The notes under the pieces: model-generated
The model's input: the letters and a program-made list of their open reading frames with translations, nothing else
Database searches by the model: none
Told to the model about the DNA's origin: nothing
Shown: positions 1 to 8,405 of the stretch, piece by piece
Layout of the letters: each line of letters begins with the position of its first letter
Position numbering within the stretch: the stretch's first letter is position 1
Source of the DNA: an uncultured Myxococcaceae bacterium
Lineage (GTDB): Bacteria > Myxococcota_A > Polyangia > Polyangiales > Ga0077539
Assembly: GCA_945952225.1 (NCBI GenBank)
Contig: CAMFHP010000044.1
Coordinates: 1-57,938, forward strand
Reading direction: 5' to 3'
Length of the DNA: 57,938 nt
Translations under genes and position numbers: made by a program

Positions 1-1143
1 GGCGGGTGAGGGCGGCGTCGACGCGGTGGGGGAGGGCGGCAGAGACGAGGCGCGCGCGGGCGGCGACGAGGCGCTCGCGGCCGACGGCGGACGCCACGCG
101 GTGGCGTTCGGAGGCGTCGAGGCGCGGGCGCCGCGGGGCGGTGGAGAGAGGCGCGGCGCGCGCGAGGCGCGGGTGCGCTGACGGCCCTCGGCGGCGGTGC
201 GCGGCGGGGCCTCTTCCGAGAGGTTCTCCCACACCTCGACGGTGAAGAAGTCGGCGGCGTAGCGCAGGGCCACGTCGTCGCGCGCGAAGCCCACGAGCGT
301 CTGCGCGAAATCATGCACCGCGGGGAAGCGGTCTTCGGGGCGCTTGCGCATCGTGCGATGGATCGCCTCGGCCACCTCGACGGGCACCTCGGGCGCGAGC
401 TCGCGCAGCGGCACGGGCTCACGCTGGAGCACGTTCTTCAGCACGTCGGCGAGGTTCTTCGACTCGAAGGGTTTTACCCCCGTGAGCATGAAGTACAGCA
501 TCACGCCGAGGGCCCACTGGTCGCTGCGCGGGTCGACGTCGCGGGGCGTGAGCATCTGCTCGGGCGACATGAAGTTGGGCGTGCCGATCGCGGTGTCTTT
601 GCCCGTGAGGCGCAGGCCCGGCTCGGCCATCTTCGCGAAGCCGAAGTCGAGGATCTTCGGCTGCACGCGCCCGTCGTCGAGGCGCGCGAGGAACACGTTG
701 TCGGGCTTGAGATCGCGGTGAACGATGTTCTGCGCGTGCACCGAGCGAACGGCGGCCATGAGGGGCAGCGCCACGTCGAGCGCGCGCGAGAGCGGGAGGC
801 GCTTCTCGCGGCGCATGAGCTCGGTGAGCGTCTCGCCGTCGAGGCGCTCCATCGCGAGAAACTGCACGCCGTCGCACACGTCGACCTCGATGGCCGACAC
901 GATGTTCGGGTGCTTGAAGCGCTGCACGGCGCGGGTCTCGCGTTCGAAGCGCCGCGCCACCTCGGGGTGCGACTGGAGCGAGACGTTGAGCACCTTGAGC
1001 GCCACGCGCTGCCCCGTGTCGACCTTCACGGCCTCGTACACGGTGCCGAAGGCGCCCGCGCCGAGCTGCTGCGTGACCTGGTAGCCCGCGAAGAAATCGC
1101 CCGGTTGAAGAAAGGCCTCGTCGCCTTCGCCCGTCGTGGTCAC
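1..1143 (-). CDS. Serine/threonine protein kinase (3' end beyond window)
   Basis: Hanks-type protein kinase; the first 381 residues are visible and the frame stays open to the left edge. The GTG start lies in a GTGA overlap with the stop of the upstream Cys-rich gene (stop 1140-1142), so the two are translationally coupled. A Gly-rich loop (LGAGAFGTVYEAVKV) lies near residues 20-35, followed by the catalytic loop HRDLKPDN at H142-D144, the DFG segment (LDFGFAKM) and the activation-segment end GTPNFMSPEQ. All key kinase residues are present, so it should be active. After the kinase domain the protein becomes Arg/Ala/Pro-rich and low in complexity, as in the linker before the C-terminal part of many myxobacterial kinases; a membrane segment may lie off the window. 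The adjacent surface lipoprotein could be a partner, but that is only proximity. The target is unknown. Confidence 0.9.
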   Translation of the reverse strand, partial: MTTTGEGDEAFLQPGDFFAGYQVTQQLGAGAFGTVYEAVKVDTGQRVALKVLNVSLQSHPEVARRFERETRAVQRFKHPNIVSAIEVDVCDGVQFLAMERLDGETLTELMRREKRLPLSRALDVALPLMAAVRSVHAQNIVHRDLKPDNVFLARLDDGRVQPKILDFGFAKMAEPGLRLTGKDTAIGTPNFMSPEQMLTPRDVDPRSDQWALGVMLYFMLTGVKPFESKNLADVLKNVLQREPVPLRELAPEVPVEVAEAIHRTMRKRPEDRFPAVHDFAQTLVGFARDDVALRYAADFFTVEVWENLSEEAPPRTAAEGRQRTRASRAPRLSPPPRGARASTPPNATAWRPPSAASASSPPARASSLPPSPTASTPPSPA

Positions 1144-3992
1144 GGCCGCGTCACCTGCACCGAGAAGCTGCCCGACGCGCCGTTGTAGCCGTCGAGTCCG
1201 AGCACGTGGAGCCCCGCGCCCGCGGGCACCGAGCCCGTCACCGTCGACTGGAGCCCGCAGCTGTCGTCGTTGCACGCGTTGCCCGTGCCCACGGCGTTGC
1301 GCAGCTCAAGGATCGTGTCGAACGAGGCGCGCGAGCACGTCGTCGCGGTGAACGATCCGCCCGCGTGGTCGGGGCAGGTCTTCCACCACCACATGGCCTC
1401 GGGGCCCGTGCTGAAGCCGCAGGAGGGCGCGTACTCGCCCGCGCTCCCCGACGTGGCGCCCGACACCGTGGTGGTGCCCGCGGCGAGGGTGTTCACCGCG
1501 CCGCCCACCGCGAGATGCTGAAAGTGCAGCGTCGCGGGGCCCGACTGCGAGCCGTAGCCCGCGACGACGAGGTAGTACGTGCCCGGCCCGAAGAGCCCCA
1601 CGACCTGCGACTGGAGCCCGCCCGTCGTGCACCCCACCGCGCTCATGTCGTCGTTGCAGAGGGCCGTGCCCGCGGTGGGCGATCCCGAGAGCGCCGTGGA
1701 GCACCCCGACGCGAAGTACAGCACCGTGTCGTAGCCCGTGCCGATGGTGTCGGCGTACACGAGCTCGCGCTGCGTGAGCGTGAAGCGGTACCAGACGTCG
1801 GCGCCCGCGAAGCCGCACGGCGACGCGAGCTCGTTGTTGGCGCCCGTGGTGGTGAGCGCGATCGTCTGCGACCCCGCGGCGAGCGAGAGCACCGCGGCCG
1901 CGCCGCAGGTGTCGTTCGACGGCGGAGGCACGCGGCACACGCCGCCCGAGCACGTCTGACCGGCCGCACACACGTTGCCGCAGGCGCCGCAGTTGCGCGC
2001 GTCGGTGGCGAGCGCCACGCACGACCCCGCGCAGTACGTGGTGCCCGCGGAGCAGATCGTGCTGCACACGCCGCCCGAACACGCCGTGCCCGGCGCGCAG
2101 CTCACGCCGCAACGGCCGCAGTTGAAGTTGTTGGTGTTGGTGTTCACCTCGCAGCCGTCGCCGTCGACGCCGTTGCAGTTGGCGAAGCCCGACGCGCACG
2201 CGCCCACCACGCACGTTCCGCCTGCGCAGGTCGCGCCCGCGTTGGGGAGCGCGCACGCGCGGCCGCACACGCCGCAGTTCGCCACGTCGGCGCCGGTGTT
2301 GACCTCGCACCCGTCGGCGCCGTTGCCGTTGCAGTTGCTGAAGCCCGGATTGCAGCTCGCCACGGTGCACGCGCCGTCGGTGCAGGCCGAGGTCGCGTTG
2401 GCCGCGCGGCACGCGGCGCCGCACGCGCCGCAGTGGTTGGTCGACGTGCGGAGGTTGGTCTCGCAGCCCGTGGCGCTCGATCCGTCGCAGTCGCCGAAGC
2501 CGCGGTCGCACGCGAGGCCGCACACGCCTCCGCGGCACGCGGCGGTGGCGTTCGAGGCGCTCGCACACGCGCGTCCGCAGGCGCCGCAGTTCGAGGCGTC
2601 GCTGTCGAGGGGCGCGCAGCGGTCGGTGCAGAAGGTCGTTCCGCCCGAGCACACGCTGGTGCACACGCCCGCGGAGCAGGCCGTGCCCGGCGCGCAGCGG
2701 TTGCCGCAGCGGCCGCAGTTGTTCGAATCGCCCGCGGTGGGCGTCTCGCAGCCGTTGTCGGCGTTGCCGTCGCAGTTGTCGTAGCCCGCGGCGCAGGTCG
2801 AGAGCACACACCGCGACGAGGCGCACGAGGCGTTGCCGTTGGCGAAGCGGCACGCGACGCCGCACGCGCCGCAGCTCGTGACCGTGTTCGAGAGGCTCGT
2901 CTCGCAGCCGTTCGAGGGGTTGCCATCGCAGTCGCCGAAGCCCGGCGCGCACACGATCGAGCACAGGCCCATCGCGCAGCGCGCGGTGCCGTTGGGACCG
3001 CTCGGACACGCCGCTCCGCACGCGCCGCAGTTCGCGGGGTCGGCGTTGAGGTCGGACTCGCAGCCGTTGGCGCCGTTGCCGTCGCAGTTGCCGAAGCCGC
3101 CTGCGCACTCGGTCTGGCAGCGTCCCATGGTGCAGCGCGCGGTGGCGTTGGGCCCGGTCGGACACGCGGTCGCGCAGCTCCCGCAGTGGGCGGCGTCGGT
3201 GTTGAGGTCGGACTCGCAGCCGTTGGCGCCGTTGCCGTCGCAGTTGCCGTATCCCTCGTTGCACGCGCCCACGGAGCACTCGCCCGCGACGCACGCAGGG
3301 GCGCCGTTCGAGGCCGTGCAGGTGTTGCCGCAGCGGCCGCAGTGGGCGCTGTCGGTGGCGGTCACGCGGCACGTTCCGCCGCAGCAGGCGCTGCCCGATC
3401 CGCACGCGGCCCCGCACGCGCCGCAGTTCGTGGCGCTCGCCTGGAGGTCGGCGCACTGGCCGTCGCAGCAGGTCTGTCCGACGCCGCACGCGTGGCCCTC
3501 GTTGCAGCCCGGCACGCACGCGCCCGTGCGACACACGGTGCCGAGGGCGCAGTCCGAGTCGGCGGTGCATCCCACGCAGCGTCGCGTGGCGGTGTCGCAG
3601 CGGGTGACGCCGCCGGCGCCGCAGTCGGAGTCCGAACGGCAGCCCGTGACGCAGGTGTTCGTGGCGCCCTCGCAGACGAGTCCCGGCGGGCAGTTGTCGC
3701 GCGCGGGGGTGCACTGGGCGCACTGGCCCGTGACCGTGTCGCACACGGGGCCCACGGGCGACGCGGCGCAGCTCTCGTCGGAGGTGCAGCGGGTGGAGAC
3801 GGCGGTGTCGGTCCCGTCGGCGCGGTCGTCGGGCGCGTCGGAGACGGCGCCGTCGGGCTTCACCGTGGCGTCGGGGAGGTCGACCTGCGTGCCCGGTGAG
3901 CCCTTCGCACACGCCGCGACGGCGGTGAGGGTGAGGGCGCACAGCGCGAGGCGGCGGAGCGCAGCGGAGCGGAGAAGAAAGCGGTAGCTCAT
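1140..3992 (-). CDS. Cys-rich MopE-like repeat lipoprotein
   Basis: Predicted 950-residue secreted lipoprotein. The N-terminus is Arg-rich, then hydrophobic (LALCALTLTAVAACAKG), ending in a lipobox-like AAC, then an Asp/Pro/Ala linker. Residues about 70-670 are Cys-rich modules: seven copies built on NCDGN..NGCE and about eleven NCGACG-type motifs, which resemble the Cys-rich repeats of MopE-like surface proteins of myxobacteria and methanotrophs. The C-terminal part (from about residue 675) holds two beta-rich domains with WYRFTL and GTYYLVVAG-like strands that look like prepeptidase C-terminal (PPC) domains. Database entries of this repeat type are often mislabelled tryptophan synthase alpha chain; nothing here supports that. 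It is probably a cell-surface adhesion or metal-binding protein. The ATG at 3992 was chosen because the signal peptide starts there. Its stop overlaps the kinase start. Confidence 0.85.
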   Translation of the reverse strand: MSYRFLLRSAALRRLALCALTLTAVAACAKGSPGTQVDLPDATVKPDGAVSDAPDDRADGTDTAVSTRCTSDESCAASPVGPVCDTVTGQCAQCTPARDNCPPGLVCEGATNTCVTGCRSDSDCGAGGVTRCDTATRRCVGCTADSDCALGTVCRTGACVPGCNEGHACGVGQTCCDGQCADLQASATNCGACGAACGSGSACCGGTCRVTATDSAHCGRCGNTCTASNGAPACVAGECSVGACNEGYGNCDGNGANGCESDLNTDAAHCGSCATACPTGPNATARCTMGRCQTECAGGFGNCDGNGANGCESDLNADPANCGACGAACPSGPNGTARCAMGLCSIVCAPGFGDCDGNPSNGCETSLSNTVTSCGACGVACRFANGNASCASSRCVLSTCAAGYDNCDGNADNGCETPTAGDSNNCGRCGNRCAPGTACSAGVCTSVCSGGTTFCTDRCAPLDSDASNCGACGRACASASNATAACRGGVCGLACDRGFGDCDGSSATGCETNLRTSTNHCGACGAACRAANATSACTDGACTVASCNPGFSNCNGNGADGCEVNTGADVANCGVCGRACALPNAGATCAGGTCVVGACASGFANCNGVDGDGCEVNTNTNNFNCGRCGVSCAPGTACSGGVCSTICSAGTTYCAGSCVALATDARNCGACGNVCAAGQTCSGGVCRVPPPSNDTCGAAAVLSLAAGSQTIALTTTGANNELASPCGFAGADVWYRFTLTQRELVYADTIGTGYDTVLYFASGCSTALSGSPTAGTALCNDDMSAVGCTTGGLQSQVVGLFGPGTYYLVVAGYGSQSGPATLHFQHLAVGGAVNTLAAGTTTVSGATSGSAGEYAPSCGFSTGPEAMWWWKTCPDHAGGSFTATTCSRASFDTILELRNAVGTGNACNDDSCGLQSTVTGSVPAGAGLHVLGLDGYNGASGSFSVQVTRP
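3045..3249. repeat. Perfect 49-bp direct repeat inside the Cys-rich gene
   Basis: The 49 bases at 3045-3093 recur without change at 3201-3249, with an offset of 156 bp (52 codons). Each copy encodes the same module core (NCDGNGANGCESDLN). Other modules in the gene have diverged at the DNA level, so this pair marks a recent in-frame duplication or gene conversion. Confidence 0.9.
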
Positions 3993-4169
3993 CGGGAAGT
4001 GGGTCCCTCGGCGCGCTCCCACGTCACGGCGCACCGGAGCCCGACCATACCACCGTGCGTCGCGCGACCCCGCGGATCTGCGGTGTTTCAGGGCGTGCAC
4101 GAAGGACGCGGGCGTTCTCGCCGCCCGGTGGGGGCGCCGCGACGAAGTGCACGACGGTGACGAGAAGTG

Positions 4170-4197
4170 TTGCAATGCGCAGCGGATCGGGTAGAGA
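4170..4197 (+). promoter_or_regulatory. Possible sigma-70-type promoter of tRNA-Glu
   Basis: TTGCAA (4170-4175) and TAGAGA (4192-4197) are separated by 16 bases and end 47 bases before the mature tRNA. The -35 box fits well and the -10 box moderately. No other promoter-like pair stands out in the 3993-4244 gap. Confidence 0.4.
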
Positions 4198-4244
4198 AGC
4201 GCCCTCTCTTCGCGCGACTTCATCGCGCTGGGGTCGAGCCTATC

Positions 4245-4320
4245 GTCCCCATCGTCTAGAGGCCCAGGACCGCGGCTTTTCACGTCGCTAACGAGGGTTC
4301 GAATCCCTCTGGGGACGCCA
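4245..4320 (+). tRNA. tRNA-Glu (anticodon UUC)
   Basis: A 76-base cloverleaf. The acceptor stem GTCCCCA pairs with TGGGGAC. The D-arm is GTCTAGAGGCCCAGGAC. The anticodon stem GCGGC/GTCGC encloses the loop TTTTCAC with anticodon TTC, and the T-arm contains GGTTCGAATCC. The discriminator is G and the 3' CCA is encoded. The sequence closely follows the usual bacterial tRNA-Glu. It stands alone between a minus-strand lipoprotein gene and a plus-strand transferase gene. Confidence 0.97.
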
Positions 4321-4366
4321 ACGCATCCCTCGACACCAGCGCCGACGAAGCCCGAAGAGACCCCCA

Positions 4367-4400
4367 GAAGGCGACGCTCCCTCCGCGGAACGTCGCCTTC
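4367..4400 (+). terminator. Hairpin downstream of tRNA-Glu
   Basis: A perfect 10-bp stem (4367-4376 with 4391-4400, arms GAAGGCGACG/CGTCGCCTTC) and a 14-base loop begin 46 bases after the tRNA. There is no long T-run, which is common in GC-rich genomes. It probably ends or protects the tRNA transcript; it could instead be a leader structure of the next gene. Confidence 0.5.
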
Positions 4401-4495
4401 GTCGTTATGGGGCGCTGACGAACCCCCGGTGCGAGGTCTCTGCGACCGCTTCGCGTCGGGGCGCGTGCGCCACCCGTGCGAGAGTGCCCTCCCAT

Positions 4496-4500
4496 GGAGG
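4496..4500 (+). promoter_or_regulatory. Ribosome binding site that decides the GST start
   Basis: GGAGG lies five bases upstream of GTG 4506. It overlaps the in-frame ATG at 4494, which itself has no good Shine-Dalgarno sequence, so translation probably begins at 4506. Confidence 0.6.
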
Positions 4501-4505
4501 ACACC

Positions 4506-5240
4506 GTGTACGAGCTCTATTACTGGCCGCACATCCAGGGGCGCGGAGAGTTCATCCGCCTCGCGCTCGAAGACGCAGGCGCGCCCTACGACGACGTGGC
4601 CCGCGACCCTGCGCGCGGTGTGGCCGCGATCCGCGCGCTGCTCGATGCGTCGCCCGATGCGCGCGACTACGACGGCCCCGCGCCCTTCGCGCCGCCCGTG
4701 CTCAAGCACGGACGCGTCGCGCTCTCGCAGGTCGCGAACATCCTCGGATACCTCGGTCCGCGCCTCGGGCTCATGCCCGGTGACGACGCGGGCCGACACC
4801 GCGCGATGCTCGTGCAGCTCACCTTCGCCGACCTCGTCTCCGAGGTGCACGACACGCATCACCCCACGAGCACGCAGTTCCGCTACGAAGACCAGATGGA
4901 CGCGGCCCGCGAGCGCGCGCAGGCCTTCGTGCGCCTCCGCCTGCCGAAGTTTCTGGGGTGGATCGAGCGCACGCTCCGTGACGTCGGCGGGCCTGCGCAG
5001 ATGCTCGCGACGGGGCACAGCACCTGCGACCTCTCGCTCTTTCAGCTCGTCGAGGGGCTTCGCTACGCCTTTCCGAAGGCCATGGCCCACTTCGAACCGT
5101 CGCACCCGCGCGTCGTCGAGGTGCGCGACCGCGTCGCCGAACGTCCGCGCATCGCCGCGTACCTCGCCTCGCCGCGTCGCCTGGCCTTCAACGAGAACGG
5201 GATCTTTCGGCGCTACGCCGCCCTCGACCTCGTGCCCTGA
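4506..5240 (+). CDS. Glutathione S-transferase family protein
   Basis: A 244-residue cytosolic protein. The N-terminus (YELYYWPHIQGRGEFIRLALEDAGAPYDD) has the thioredoxin-fold beta-alpha-beta start of sigma/mu-like GSTs, with the early Tyr positions expected for thiol activation. The cis-Pro segment APPVLKHG and SQVANILGYL, which binds the gamma-Glu of glutathione, follow. The C-terminal helical domain contains the N-capping-type motif TCDLSLFQLV. It probably conjugates glutathione to electrophiles or acts as a peroxidase; the substrate is unknown. Start choice: an ATG at 4494 and a GTG at 4476 are in frame, but GGAGG at 4496-4500 sits five bases before GTG 4506, and starting there removes a non-conserved tail. 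The gene is convergent with the hydrolase gene. Confidence 0.85.
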   Translation: MYELYYWPHIQGRGEFIRLALEDAGAPYDDVARDPARGVAAIRALLDASPDARDYDGPAPFAPPVLKHGRVALSQVANILGYLGPRLGLMPGDDAGRHRAMLVQLTFADLVSEVHDTHHPTSTQFRYEDQMDAARERAQAFVRLRLPKFLGWIERTLRDVGGPAQMLATGHSTCDLSLFQLVEGLRYAFPKAMAHFEPSHPRVVEVRDRVAERPRIAAYLASPRRLAFNENGIFRRYAALDLVP

Positions 5241-5255
5241 TCCGCTGCGACGCGC

Positions 5256-5273
5256 GCCTCGAACCCGCGAGGC
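5256..5273. terminator. Short hairpin between convergent genes
   Basis: The arms GCCTCG (5256-5261) and CGAGGC (5268-5273) enclose a 6-base loop in the 33-base gap between the convergent transferase and hydrolase genes. It is a possible bidirectional terminator; the stem is short and there is no T-run. Confidence 0.35.
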
Positions 5274-6092
5274 TCAGTGCGCGGCGAGCCACGCGGCGAT
5301 GCGCGCGCTCACCTCGGACTCGTGGGTGATCGGCGCCATGTGGCCCGCGCCTTCGATCTCGGTGAGCGCCGCGTCGGGGAGCGCGTGGGCCAGGCGTTCG
5401 CACACGGCCCTCGCCTCGCGCGGCGAGCGCTCGCCGCGGATGAACAGCGTCGGCGCTGCGATGGTCGACCACACCTCCGCGGGCGTCGCGTCGCCCATGA
5501 GCGACCACACCTCGCGGAAGCACACCCACACGTTCGAGACGAAGGATGCGCGCATGCGCTCGGGCAGGCGGGCGAAGGCGCCGGGACCGTTCCAGTAGTC
5601 GACGAACCAGGTGAGCCAGGCCTCGTCGGCGGCGCGGTCGTCGGGGAGCGCGCCATCGCCGAAGGGCATCGACGACTGCGAGGCGCCGAAGGTGTCATCG
5701 GGCGTTCCGCGCAGCACCGCGAAGGCCACGGGCTCGACGAGCGAGAGCGAGCGCACCGCGCGGGGGCGACGCAGCGCGGCCGTCATCGCGAGGAGCGCGC
5801 CGTACGAGTGCCCCACGAGGTGCGCCGGGCGGTCGAGCGTGTCGAGGAGCGCTTCGAGTCCGAGCACGTCGAGGTGCCAGTGCAGGGGCTCTCCGCGCGC
5901 GATGGCCGTGCTCGCGCCGTAGCCGAGCAGGTCGGGGAGGAGCACGCGGTGATCGGGCTCCAGCCGCGTCGCGAGCCCGCGCCACTGACGCGCGCTCATG
6001 CCCGTGCTGTGCACCAGCACCACCGGCGTTTCGTCCGCGCCCGTCACCTCGACCGAGAGCGCGTAGCGCCCGAAGGAAACCGTCTGCTGCAT
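5274..6092 (-). CDS. Alpha/beta hydrolase
   Basis: A 272-residue cytosolic alpha/beta-fold hydrolase. The oxyanion-hole strand VVLVHSTGMS lies near residue 25, the segment LLPDLLGYGAS follows, and the nucleophile elbow is GHSYGA. A late GERSPREA loop sits where the acid residue is expected, and the catalytic His is in EGAGHMAP. The overall pattern is that of haloalkane dehalogenase/esterase-type enzymes; the substrate cannot be read from the sequence. The ATG at 6092 was chosen over upstream frame extensions because the family fold starts within the next ten residues. It is convergent with the transferase gene; the upstream RCC1-like gene runs in the same direction and ends 37 bases away, so a shared transcript is possible. 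Confidence 0.85.
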   Translation of the reverse strand: MQQTVSFGRYALSVEVTGADETPVVLVHSTGMSARQWRGLATRLEPDHRVLLPDLLGYGASTAIARGEPLHWHLDVLGLEALLDTLDRPAHLVGHSYGALLAMTAALRRPRAVRSLSLVEPVAFAVLRGTPDDTFGASQSSMPFGDGALPDDRAADEAWLTWFVDYWNGPGAFARLPERMRASFVSNVWVCFREVWSLMGDATPAEVWSTIAAPTLFIRGERSPREARAVCERLAHALPDAALTEIEGAGHMAPITHESEVSARIAAWLAAH

Positions 6093-6129
6093 CGTGGCGC
6101 GCACCCTATCACCGTCGCGCGCCGATCGA

Positions 6130-8004
6130 TCACGGCGCCGCGAGCTGCACCCACGGCGCGGAGGTTCCGGTGCCGTCGCCGAGGCATCCGTGGGCGCCGC
6201 GTCCCGCACAGCGCACGCGTCCCCGTTGCACCACGCAGGTCTCGTCGCCGTCGGCCGCGAGGGCCGTCACGCCCTCGACGCCCACGTCGCGCGGTGAGGT
6301 CTCGCGCGGTGTGCCCGTGAGCAGGGCGCCCACGACGCTCTCGCCCCAGCACGAGACGCGTCCGTTGCGGCGCAATGCGCAGACGTGGGTTCCTGCGCCT
6401 GCGAGGGCCGTCGCGTCGGTGATGCCCGTGGCCGTCGCGGTGGTGGGGGTGTCGCTCGAACGGACCCACGACGCGGCGAAGGGCTCGCCCCAGCACGACA
6501 CGGTGCCGCCTCCGTGGAGCGCGCATCCCCACTGGTTGTCGGCGACGACCGCGGTGGCGCGCGCGATGCCGCCGATGCGCGGGAGGTTCGCGTCGAGGTC
6601 GCCCACGGAGATCCGGTTGCCGCAGCGCACGTCGCCCTCGCGGGTGACCACGCAGACGCCGTGTTCGAAGACCGCCGCGCTGCGCACGCCGTCGAGGTCG
6701 AAGACGGGTACGAAGGGAACGCTGTCGACGACCATGGAGGTCGCGTAGAGCGCGCCCGTTGTCGTGAGGGCGAAGAGGTCGTGGTGGTTCGAGGCCATCC
6801 ACGCGATGGCGTTGGGGGTGCGCGGACGCCTTGAAAACAGGTCTCCGAGACGCATCGCGCCGCTGCGGTCGGCGACGAGCGCGCGGTTGTCGAGCACGCG
6901 CACGCGGCCTCCGTCGGGGAGCGCGGGACCGTTCTCCGGCGCGCGTCCGTTGCCCCAGCAGCGCGGTCCGCGGGCGGTGTTCGCGCAGCCCATGAACTGC
7001 GTCACGGTCACGTCGCGCGCGTCGCTCACGTCGAGCACGTCGTGGAGCGCGAAGCGTGTGGTGCCGCCCCAGCAGCGCACGCTCTCGTCGGCGGCGCGTG
7101 CGCAGGCCGTACCCGCATAGAGCGCGAGGGCCGTGGCGGGCGGAACGGCGGGCGAAGGTCCGTTGCCGCCCTCGGTGTGCGCGGTGTCACCCACGCAGCG
7201 CACGGCGCCGTCGCGGAGGCGCGCGCAGGCCATGGAGTCGAAGCCGTTGCCCGCGACCTCGACGGCGTTGCGAAAGGTGGGGAGCGCGCGCGTTCCCTCC
7301 CAGTTGGTGCAGCGCGCGTTGCCCGCGCGGTCGAGGTGGCAGAGGCCGCTCACGTCGAAGAGGTCGGCGACGTTGGTGAGGCCGCGCCAGGTGCGGTTGT
7401 CGGGCGACGATTGGGGACACAGCACACGTCCCGTCGCGAGCACGAGGCAGTCGCTTCCGGCGGTCTCCCAGAGCGCGCGCACGGCGCGGACGCCGGTCGC
7501 GTGGGCGAAGCGGGTGGCGCGGTCGTAGCGTCCGTCGGGTGCGCCGCAGGCCTCGGAGGCGCCCGCGCCGAAGCACCACGCGACGCCGCCGGAGAGGGCC
7601 CAGAAGGTTCCGCGCTCGTTGCCGAAGAGGGCGTCGACGCGGGCGAGTTCGGAGACGGGCGTGAGGGTGCTGGAGTGGTCGTCGTGGAGCGCGCAGGCCA
7701 CGGTGCGATCCGCGCGGAGCACGCAGGTCACGTCGCGCGCGATGGCGACGGCGGTCGCATCGGACACGTCGAGCATGGGACGCGGCTCGTCACGGGAGAC
7801 GCGCGTTCCGTCGTGGAGGCGTCCGTCGTGGTTGGCGCCCCAGCACCACACGGCGCCGCCGCGGAGGGCGCAGCCGTAGTCCTCGCCGAGCGCGAGCGGG
7901 GCGCGTCCGGGGGCGTAGGTCGGGGCTGCGGGGGCGCGCTGCGCGAGGGCCGCGGGCGAGGCCGTGACGAGGGCGATGACGACTGGGAACGCGGGCGCTC
8001 GCAT
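6130..8004 (-). CDS. RCC1-repeat-like secreted protein
   Basis: A 624-residue protein with an N-terminal signal peptide (hydrophobic core PAFPVVIALVTASPAALA, cleavage probably after ALA-Q) and no later membrane segment. The mature part repeats a unit of the form GCALR.dG.V.CWG roughly every 40-60 residues, e.g. CALRGGAVWCWGAN, CALHGGGTVSCWGE, CALRRNGRVSCWGE. This is the hallmark of the bacterial RCC1-like beta-propeller family that is greatly expanded in myxobacteria, with paired cysteines that probably form disulfides outside the cytoplasm. Such propellers bind protein or DNA partners in eukaryotes; the myxobacterial role is unknown, and surface or periplasmic binding is likely. Start ATG 8004 is set by the signal peptide. 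Confidence 0.85.
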   Translation of the reverse strand: MRAPAFPVVIALVTASPAALAQRAPAAPTYAPGRAPLALGEDYGCALRGGAVWCWGANHDGRLHDGTRVSRDEPRPMLDVSDATAVAIARDVTCVLRADRTVACALHDDHSSTLTPVSELARVDALFGNERGTFWALSGGVAWCFGAGASEACGAPDGRYDRATRFAHATGVRAVRALWETAGSDCLVLATGRVLCPQSSPDNRTWRGLTNVADLFDVSGLCHLDRAGNARCTNWEGTRALPTFRNAVEVAGNGFDSMACARLRDGAVRCVGDTAHTEGGNGPSPAVPPATALALYAGTACARAADESVRCWGGTTRFALHDVLDVSDARDVTVTQFMGCANTARGPRCWGNGRAPENGPALPDGGRVRVLDNRALVADRSGAMRLGDLFSRRPRTPNAIAWMASNHHDLFALTTTGALYATSMVVDSVPFVPVFDLDGVRSAAVFEHGVCVVTREGDVRCGNRISVGDLDANLPRIGGIARATAVVADNQWGCALHGGGTVSCWGEPFAASWVRSSDTPTTATATGITDATALAGAGTHVCALRRNGRVSCWGESVVGALLTGTPRETSPRDVGVEGVTALAADGDETCVVQRGRVRCAGRGAHGCLGDGTGTSAPWVQLAAP

Positions 8005-8057
8005 GGCGCGCGCTGCGTAGCATCGGAGCGCGCTGCGACGCGAGGGAACGGCGCGCG

Positions 8058-8345
8058 CTACAGGTCGGGGTGGAGGCGCTTGCGCTCGGCGGTGTAGTCC
8101 CACCACGGGCGCGGGGGGCCGCCGTTCATGAACGCGACCACCGCGAGAAAGGTGTCGAGCACGCAGGGATCGTGGCGCGCGTTCGTACGCGCGCAGAGGC
8201 GGCGGTAGAGGTCGAGCGCGTCGGCGCCCGCGAGCTGCTGCGGGTGCGTGTAGCCGAGCGTGGCGAAGTCCGCGGCCATGGCGCGTCCTACGTTGGGGAT
8301 GTCGGTGAACGCGCGGACCTCGCGCGCATGGGCGGCCTTCGGCAT
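8058..8345 (-). CDS. Cdd1/pathogenicity-locus helix-hairpin-helix protein
   Basis: A 95-residue cytosolic protein. Residues about 12-45 form a helix-hairpin-helix (FTDIPNVGRAMAADFATLGY), followed by ALDLYRRLCARTNARHDPCVLDTF and a WWDYTAERK tail. This order matches the family named pathogenicity locus/Cdd1 (PF11731), single-domain proteins with a DNA-binding HhH fold and unknown function. The Cys pair around ARHDPC is typical of the family. The gene starts 60 bases after the stop of the DUF262 gene on the same strand, so it may be read through from the ATPase/TOPRIM/DUF262 module, though homologues are often solitary genes. Confidence 0.8.
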   Translation of the reverse strand: MPKAAHAREVRAFTDIPNVGRAMAADFATLGYTHPQQLAGADALDLYRRLCARTNARHDPCVLDTFLAVVAFMNGGPPRPWWDYTAERKRLHPDL

Positions 8346-8405
8346 GAGGGCGCGGAGGGTAGCAGCGGGCGCGGGGGAGCGGGCGCGTAGGCCTGGCCGA
8401 TGGGA

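Noticed and set aside
1206-3899. Long Ala/Arg/Val-rich plus-strand frame over the Cys-rich lipoprotein gene
   Set aside because: It is antisense to a gene with a signal peptide and recognisable repeats; its composition is that of a GC-rich shadow frame.
1140-3992. Tryptophan synthase alpha chain label often given to such repeats
   Set aside because: The protein is a secreted Cys-rich repeat lipoprotein without the TIM-barrel motifs of TrpA.
4245-4320. tRNA-Glu as an attachment site of an integrated element
   Set aside because: No integrase and no repeated copy of the tRNA 3' end were seen in the window.
3993-5105. Upstream extension of the Cys-rich gene frame through the tRNA and transferase gene
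   Set aside because: The frame is open by chance; the signal peptide at 3992 and the tRNA within the extension fix the real start.
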